The notes below the pieces were generated by a model, which saw only the letters and a program-made list of their open reading frames with translations, was not told where the DNA came from and did no database searches. Both the position numbers and the translations under genes were made by a program. A DNA stretch of 64,000 nucleotides from Brachynemurus nebulosus (Eukaryota; Arthropoda; Insecta; Neuroptera; Myrmeleontidae). Shown in pieces: positions 57,847-64,000 of this stretch; position 1 is the stretch's first letter, and the number at the start of each line of letters is the position of its first letter. The stretch spans positions 13,088,501-13,152,500 of the forward strand of contig JAPWDM010000012.1 of the NCBI GenBank assembly GCA_035578155.1, read 5' to 3'.

Positions 57847-60800
57847 CTATAAAATATAAATAATTTTTTAAGAAAAATTATAAATTCATTATGACCTCTC
57901 CATATTTTATGATTTAGAATGCGATAAATGTTTTTGTAATAGGTTATTTATGAAACAAAACAATATTTTAAAAAAATGGCGGTAATTTTTGAATAATAAA
58001 CTTTTTAGTACACTTTTGTTTCGTTTATGAAGGGTAGATATCAGGAGCACCATCTCTGTATCAAAAAGTGTCCATAGAAAGGAGTAAATAGTGGCGGCGC
58101 TACTATAGCAAAAGGGCAAATTTAGAGAAGTAAATAAGTAAAGAAAAACATCCGCGCTGTTATGTAATTATTGTTTTTTTATTATAATTGTTACATATAA
58201 TAGTTTTATTATTTTAAAAATTTTTATAAAACCCTACAAAAATAGTCACTATACTCTTTTGCTACTCTAGCGCTATTCTGGCGAGTTTTTGAACTGTTAC
58301 TTAGTACATACTTAAAACGGGACAGTTTTTAAACTATTTTTCTATTATTTTCCGGCCAAGATAGCCCTCCTGATATTTACCCTCCATAGTTTCGTCATAT
58401 ACAACATTCAAGAAAGTGAAATCGAGTTATATCTTCTACTCTTTTTAGGTAATAAACCAACGATAATTATATAAATTGATTATTGGCTCCGAGCCGAAAC
58501 TATAGCCACCTATATCAAGTGATTATTTGACAATTTATCAGGACGTTTTACTATTATAAATGAATGAAAAATATATAAAAAAACTGAAATTTGTTTAATA
58601 AAAGCTAATTTGCTCATTTTACCTTAAAAATGTCTTAAAATGGAATAGTTTTCAATAAATAACCAAGAAAAAGTATAAGAGGTAATTTTTATGATATTTT
58701 TTTGGAAAATAAGGTGACATTTGGTAGTAGGATTACAAATAATTTTTTATTATTTTGTAAAATCTGGTAAATAGACATCGTAATAAGTATTCGCTTTGAA
58801 AAAAATAAGCAGTATTTGAAAAAAAAATACTTTTTTAAAAAAAAAAATTGTAAAATTATGTACAAATAGCGTCTGGATAAACTGACACATTTCATATCCA
58901 TCCCAGCTAAATGCCGAATTAGAACTTACGACAAAATATAATTATAGGTACCTAGTTAAATATAAAAATTTTTTAGTAAAAATAAAATTGATAAATTTCA
59001 AAAATAAATATTTTTTTCCTAGTTAAAACTTATCAATATTAATATTGGTATTGATACTAAAAATTCAATAAAAAAGAATTTTGAATATCTATTAAAGTAT
59101 AACTTGGTTTTGACGTTCCTCATTTTTATGCCTGATTGTGTTCGATTACGCAAAAAACCTACTTAATGATGCTTGGTAACAGAACATTTTTAAGTATATT
59201 TTTTTTTGTAAATAGAGGGAAAGAGAAAAGTACAAATAAAGATATTCTATTGTTATTTTATATTTTTAAATTTTTTTTAATAAATAAACTACTTATTGAT
59301 TTGACAAACATGACATTCTCACAGTACTTAATAATACATGAGTCAGAACGGGTTAAAAAATTGCTTTAATGTCTGCAAACGACATAACACCTACGCAATG
59401 GTAACTGTTTATGTTAGTATAAAAATATAAAGATTTCTTTTTCGTGTTATGGATACACAAAACTGGGAAGTTTCACTCCTACTATGCTACGGCCCATGAA
59501 AAATCCTTTCTCATTTCTCTGAATGATAATTTCAAACTTAATCAAGTGTATGTGCGAAATGCGCGCGCGGGAAATCATGTGAAAACAGACAAAAAGAAAA
59601 TATTATTAATTTATACAATACAACAAAATCCACGTCGCATTTATACTGAAAATGAGTGAAAACGGAAAATATATTTTCGCACCGAGCGGCAATTTCTCAT
59701 TTTCTCTCCATTATCTTTTCATAAAACTTCATTCATCAAAATGTGAATCACTAAGAATTACTAATCAATTCCATATATTATGAAAAATGATGTACATACA
59801 TATATGCAATCTACAATACACATATGTATGTAAGATGGCATTATGCGATGAAACGGGTTCAAACAACACGAGATAGCAAGCGTGGCAAGCGTCATTTGCC
59901 ACTAACTGGCATGTGTGTGTTTGGTTTTCGTACATTAGAATATTATAATGAAAAATTCAATAATGTTATTTTATTAACCAAACATGTAACATTACTAATA
60001 CATGTGTACATAAATTTTGTGCATAGATAGATAAGTACGAGTGAGATAGTAAATATTGGGGTACTATGCATGTATCCACACATATGGACGTATTCATCGA
60101 ACACTACTGAAGAGACGAAGAAAACACATATCAACGAAGAGGCGCGCGTTAGTGATACAGTTTCTTGACGAGATAAGTCATTAAAGAATCGGTTACTATC
60201 AAATATATAAGCATATGTAGCACGGAGTACAGAATGTCACAGCTACAACATGTTTTCATCAATCAAAATAGAATTCAGTTTTAGGTTATAAAAAAAAAAA
60301 AAAAAAAAAAAATAGTTTAAAAAAAATTGTATTGATGCAATGATGGGAAAGCTACACAGTAAAGATGCAACAAGAAAATACAAGGAAAAATTAATGTTTC
60401 CAATGAGATCGGAAATTTTGAAACGCCCGGTATCGTTTAAAAGTATGTTATACCATAGAGCAGCGTTTCTCAAACTGTGTTCCGTAAATAGTTATTAAAT
60501 GTTCTTTGAAAAAATAATGAAATTCAAATTAGAGAAAAATATTGTATGCATTTCTATTTTAAAACAACTTTTAAAAGAAATTTTGGGAAAATACATGGTG
60601 TTTTTTTTTGCGTGAAAGAATTTTAAATGGAAATAAAATAATTTAAAGTATGAATTAAGGGGGTATTCCGTATTCTAGTCTAGAAATTCGAAAAAATCGA
60701 TTTTTTTTTTATATTTTTAAAGTTTAGACCTTTAAGAATAAGCCTCTAAAAGGATTTACGGAAATTCGAATTATTTTCGGAATTATGGTTATTTTTCTCC

Positions 60801-61311
60801 GTGTACTGTGTATCTTTTCAGTGTTAAATTCCAATTTTTAATAAGTATAAATTACTAGAAACTACTTTTTTCGATACGATTGACACGATATCTCAAGTTC
60901 TAATGCATCGATTTACTTGAAATTTGGTACAGACCTTCTTAATACTATCAAAATTGGTCCGACGCAAGGGCTTTTGGATTTTTTTTTTTACTATTTTTAA
61001 AAAATTTCCAAAGTTGAAAAAGGAGGCGAAAAAATGATTTTTTTTTTTTAAATGGACGCCATTTAGTGAAGATCTTCATTATGTACTTGTTGCATAAATA
61101 GCTATTATAAAAACTGGTAAGTTTCTCATGTAATGTAATTGCACTTATAGTGTAAAAAATGATGTGGGAGGTGTCTGTTATTGAAAAAAAGTCTCCAAAA
61201 CGAACATAAAATTCTATTATTGTTATGAAACAAATTGGTTTAAATGGCACACTTTTTAGTAAAAATCCAAATTTACACAATAGCGTTCCTCTCAGCCTAC
61301 ACATATGTATA
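57847..61311. other. Presumed Pgant2 upstream intron or flank
   Basis: No earlier Pgant2 exon was recognised on the minus strand, so the preceding exon probably lies outside. Holds a MITE at 58031-58383 (AGGGTARATATCAGGAG inverted ends), a 22-bp poly-A near 60290, and CAGCGTTTCTCAAACTG at about 60462, a hAT-like terminus without a partner. Confidence 0.5.
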
Positions 61312-61487
61312 TTATGTAGACAAGGCAATGTAATTAAATACTGACTGTCGCCATTATAAGCATTTATGACGTAATGAATGCCGATTTATTCCTTATATTT
61401 AATTGTTTTAATGGAAAACTGTTTCTTATTAAGTAAAAATTATTTAAAAGCAAAAATAAAGTTTCACTGGCGTTGATGACTAGTGAT

Positions 61488-62460
61488 CAGTGTTGGGCAA
61501 GATATCGAATTTTATTATCTAGATAACAGATAATGGATAACATAATTTAAAACATCTAGATAAAGATAAGAGATAATTGAACCGTTATCTAGATAAAATT
61601 TTAGATAACAGATAAGATAATATTTACAGAAATACTGCACTAGGTCAGTGTTTTTCAACCGCCCATCCGTGGACCGGTGCTGGGCTACGAAAGTGGCTCA
61701 ACGGTCCCCAGAAAGATGTGTTTATTATTATAAATTACAAAAATGTTCAAGAAAGGTTTTTAGCGACAAAATTACATGTTTTGAAATTTAGTTTCTTTAT
61801 TTACGGCCCATGATAGCACACGTAGAGTACAACATTTTTTTTATTTAAAAAAAGTGCTTAAAAAGTGTCGGTATTTATCTACATTATATGATCGACCAAG
61901 TGGTCGGAAAACGACATTTCATATTACACGACTAAATGTTATTCCAACTAATGGCCGAACTGAATCCAGGCTATAAGAATTCTATTTATAATTAACGGAA
62001 AGTTCTTAAACATTTCTCTAATGTTTAAAAAATTGTCGATACTTATCTAAATTACATGGCAGACCAAGTGGTCGGAATACGACATTTCATATTACACGAC
62101 TAAATGTTATTCCAACTAATGGCGAAAATGATTCCAGATAACAAGAATTTTGTTTAAAATTAAATAATTACTTTTAAAAATGTTTGTATTTCTTAAGAAA
62201 GTGTCAAAATTTATCTGAATTATATGGTCGGCCAAATGAATACATATAGGGAAACGGTGAATTTAGCTTCAATTTTCTATTTTCCAGAAAAAATAAAGAT
62301 GTATTTTTATTTTTATTATCTTATCTTTTTCCTTCGCTTAATAAAAAGATAAGATAAAAGATAACTTCTTTTATAAAATATCTAGATAAAAGATAATAGA
62401 TAACGAAAACGTTATCTAGATAAAATTTTAGATAACGTTATCTAAATAAGCACAACACTG
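61488..62460. mobile_element. Inner hAT element
   Basis: 973 bp, CAGTGTTGGGCAAG to the CACAACACTG end, flanked by CTAGTGAT at 61480-61487 and 62461-62468. TATCTAGATAA words are repeated at both ends. A further hAT-like terminus (CAGTGTTTTTCAACC at 61648) suggests another element inside. No transposase. Confidence 0.85.
61845..62240. repeat. ~170-bp tandem repeat inside the nest
   Basis: Units start near 61862, 62031 and 62201, sharing CGACATTTCATATTACACGA and CTAAATGTTATTCCAACTAA in the first two and a weaker third. Confidence 0.75.
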
Positions 62461-62950
62461 CTAGTGATGTAAAGCTGAGGAACAGTTAGTTGATTAATAG
62501 ACTAAAATCGCTTTTCAGACAAAATTAGTCATTAGTCGAATAATCGACTAAATTTTAGTCGAATTTATGAATAATCTATGCGACTCTTTCAAAAACTATG
62601 TTTTCTTTTGAATTTAATTGTTGACTTTTAATATATTTTTTAAGAAAAGGAAAAATAAGGGCATGTCACAATGTGTTAATCACATAAATGTGAAAATCAC
62701 AGTTTTTGAAGTTCAATAAATAATATAGAAAACTTAATAAATTAGTCGTTTTAGTCATTTAAAAAAAATTAATCATTTTATGTAGTCATTTAGTCGAAGG
62801 TAAAATAGTCGACTAAAAATGACTAAATGTGAACAAAATTAGTCGACTAAACCGATTAATCGATTAATCATCCAACATCACTATTGATGACGTCAAAATT
62901 GTTCATAATGGCAACTGTCAATATCTTATTAAATCGCCTTGTCTACATAA

Positions 62951-63172
62951 TATATGCAAGCGTAGTGTTGACATAATAATTTTAGAACTTAAAAAAGTGT
63001 TACGTAGTGCGAAAAGTTTGGGAAATACTGTCATAGAGGAAGATGTTATACATATTACAACATACATATCGCGCGTTGGCTGTCTCTACCTCGTATATCA
63101 AAAGCTCCATGTTTTAGGACACACAAAAAACATATTAAATACGGTTTTTACATATATACTTATCTATATATA

Positions 63173-63243
<71 letters not shown>

Positions 63244-64000
63244 GTAGCCAACATCAAAGGGTGTAATTAGCATAAATCTTATTAAGCTCATAGTGATGAA
63301 AACACGGATTTAAAATATGTTTTTTTTTGTGTCCAAAAATTGGGAGTTTTCAGATACGAGGTTGAGACAGAGTACGCGCGATATATTATACATATTGTAC
63401 AACATACGTATATTCTATCAGAAGAGATGAAACTCACCAATTTTGTCTGATGTTTATAAATATTTACATTTGCACAAATTAAATTACTGAGCTAGAAAAT
63501 TCGAATAATAATACACATGTACACATTGTATTTTCTGTGTGTTTCGGCTCTTAATTGGAAAGTATTCATTTCAATTTGTATGTGAAAATATTGATAGAAT
63601 GAAAATTAAATTGAGTTACAATTTAGCTGAAAACAAAAATTATTTTTAGCGAATTTTGTTTATAGGACTTTTCGGAATGTTCTTAATTAAGTTATACGAA
63701 AATTTAAGATTTAAAATTTTCTCTCTTGGATAAATATTTATTTTTGTACAAATTCCACGAAAATCTAATTAACATTTATGTATTACAAATGACGATGGTT
63801 TTTCACTAAGAAAAAAAGTTTTGTGCCTCAAAGGAATTAATTCATGTCTTCATTCAATGACGGTGTCAACAAAATATTTTAAAATTTTAAAGTTTAAAAA
63901 TCCGAGGCTGAACGCTGAAGCCACAGAAATAAATTTCCAGCAAAAAAATGATGAATTAGTTAATTGAAAAAAAAAGAAGAAAAATATTAAATATTAAATA
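62951..64000. other. AT-rich flank with (TA)n
   Basis: A (TA)n microsatellite spans about 63162-63240. No gene or Pgant2 exon is recognised in the remainder. Confidence 0.6.

Larger units (their letters stand above)
61481..62883. mobile_element. Outer hAT MITE
   Basis: TAGTGATG at the left and the CATCCAACATCACTA end, flanked by the 8-bp duplication TTGATGAC at 61473-61480 and 62884-62891. Its body (62469-62883) is rich in AGTCGACTAA-type words. The inner hAT inserted seven bases inside its left end. Confidence 0.8.
61312..62950. mobile_element. TA-flanked (mariner-like) MITE carrying nested hAT elements
   Basis: TTATGTAGACAAGGC at 61312 and GCCTTGTCTACATAA at 62936-62950 are perfect inverted ends flanked by TA. 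The imperfect pairing continues about 70 bp inward (GACTGTCGCCATTAT). Without the inserts the element would be about 230 bp. Confidence 0.75.

Noticed and set aside
60948..61328. 126-codon minus frame
   Set aside because: AT-rich low-complexity translation, overlapping the edge of the mariner-like MITE; no family match.
62997..63266. 89-codon frame
   Set aside because: Most of it is translation of the (TA)n microsatellite; the same holds for 14753-15064 and 41855-42115.
57847..64000. Upstream Pgant2 exons
   Set aside because: Scanning the minus strand showed none of the expected catalytic N-terminal motifs, so I assume they lie beyond the window.

Overview
The window is AT-rich eukaryotic nuclear DNA. 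Short spliced exons, long AT-rich introns, (TA)n microsatellites and many small DNA transposons point to an insect. The species cannot be fixed from this sequence; a lacewing or similar insect with a large AT-rich genome is only a guess. I see no bacterial genes, no rRNA or tRNA genes and no CRISPR array.

From 1 to about 45,240 there is a young cluster of C2H2 zinc-finger genes. One is cut by the window start (2-844, +). Five look intact: 8348-9865 (+), 23516-24583 (-), 27303-28559 (+), 32930-34441 (+) and 39325-40575 (+). Two are broken: 5700-6285 (-) and 43546-45238 (+). All are built to one plan: a roughly 130-residue acidic N-terminal module with no domain I recognise, then 8-15 near-identical 28-residue fingers joined by TGEKP linkers, then a short lysine-rich tail. 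The N-terminal module carries two or three psi-K-x-E motifs of the SUMO-acceptor type. The coding region is one exon. At least three copies are preceded by a conserved noncoding exon and a 101-113 bp 5' UTR intron. Finger helices differ while the backbone stays nearly identical even at the DNA level, which suggests recent duplication and sequence exchange. The likely role is sequence-specific nuclear DNA binding. A part in restraining transposons is a hypothesis, prompted by the context.

The spacers between these genes are packed with non-autonomous transposons. Several are dated or proven by target-site duplications, or by an empty site in a paralogous copy inside this window: piggyBac-like elements (TTAA), PIF/Harbinger-like MITEs (TTA), elements with 9-10 bp duplications and long inverted repeats, hAT MITEs (8 bp), a Helitron-like 3' end and large foldback elements. 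A 621-bp near-perfect palindrome (20714-21334) sits directly against a 279-bp satellite array with apparently identical monomers (21339-22412).

From 45,240 to 54,900 there is gene-poor repeat-bearing DNA. From 57,846 down to 54,915 on the minus strand lie the last four exons of a GalNAc-transferase closest to GALNT2/Pgant2, covering the C-terminal half of the catalytic domain and the ricin-type lectin domain. Its upstream exons are not in the window; 57,847-64,000 is intron or flank and holds a three-deep nest of transposons.
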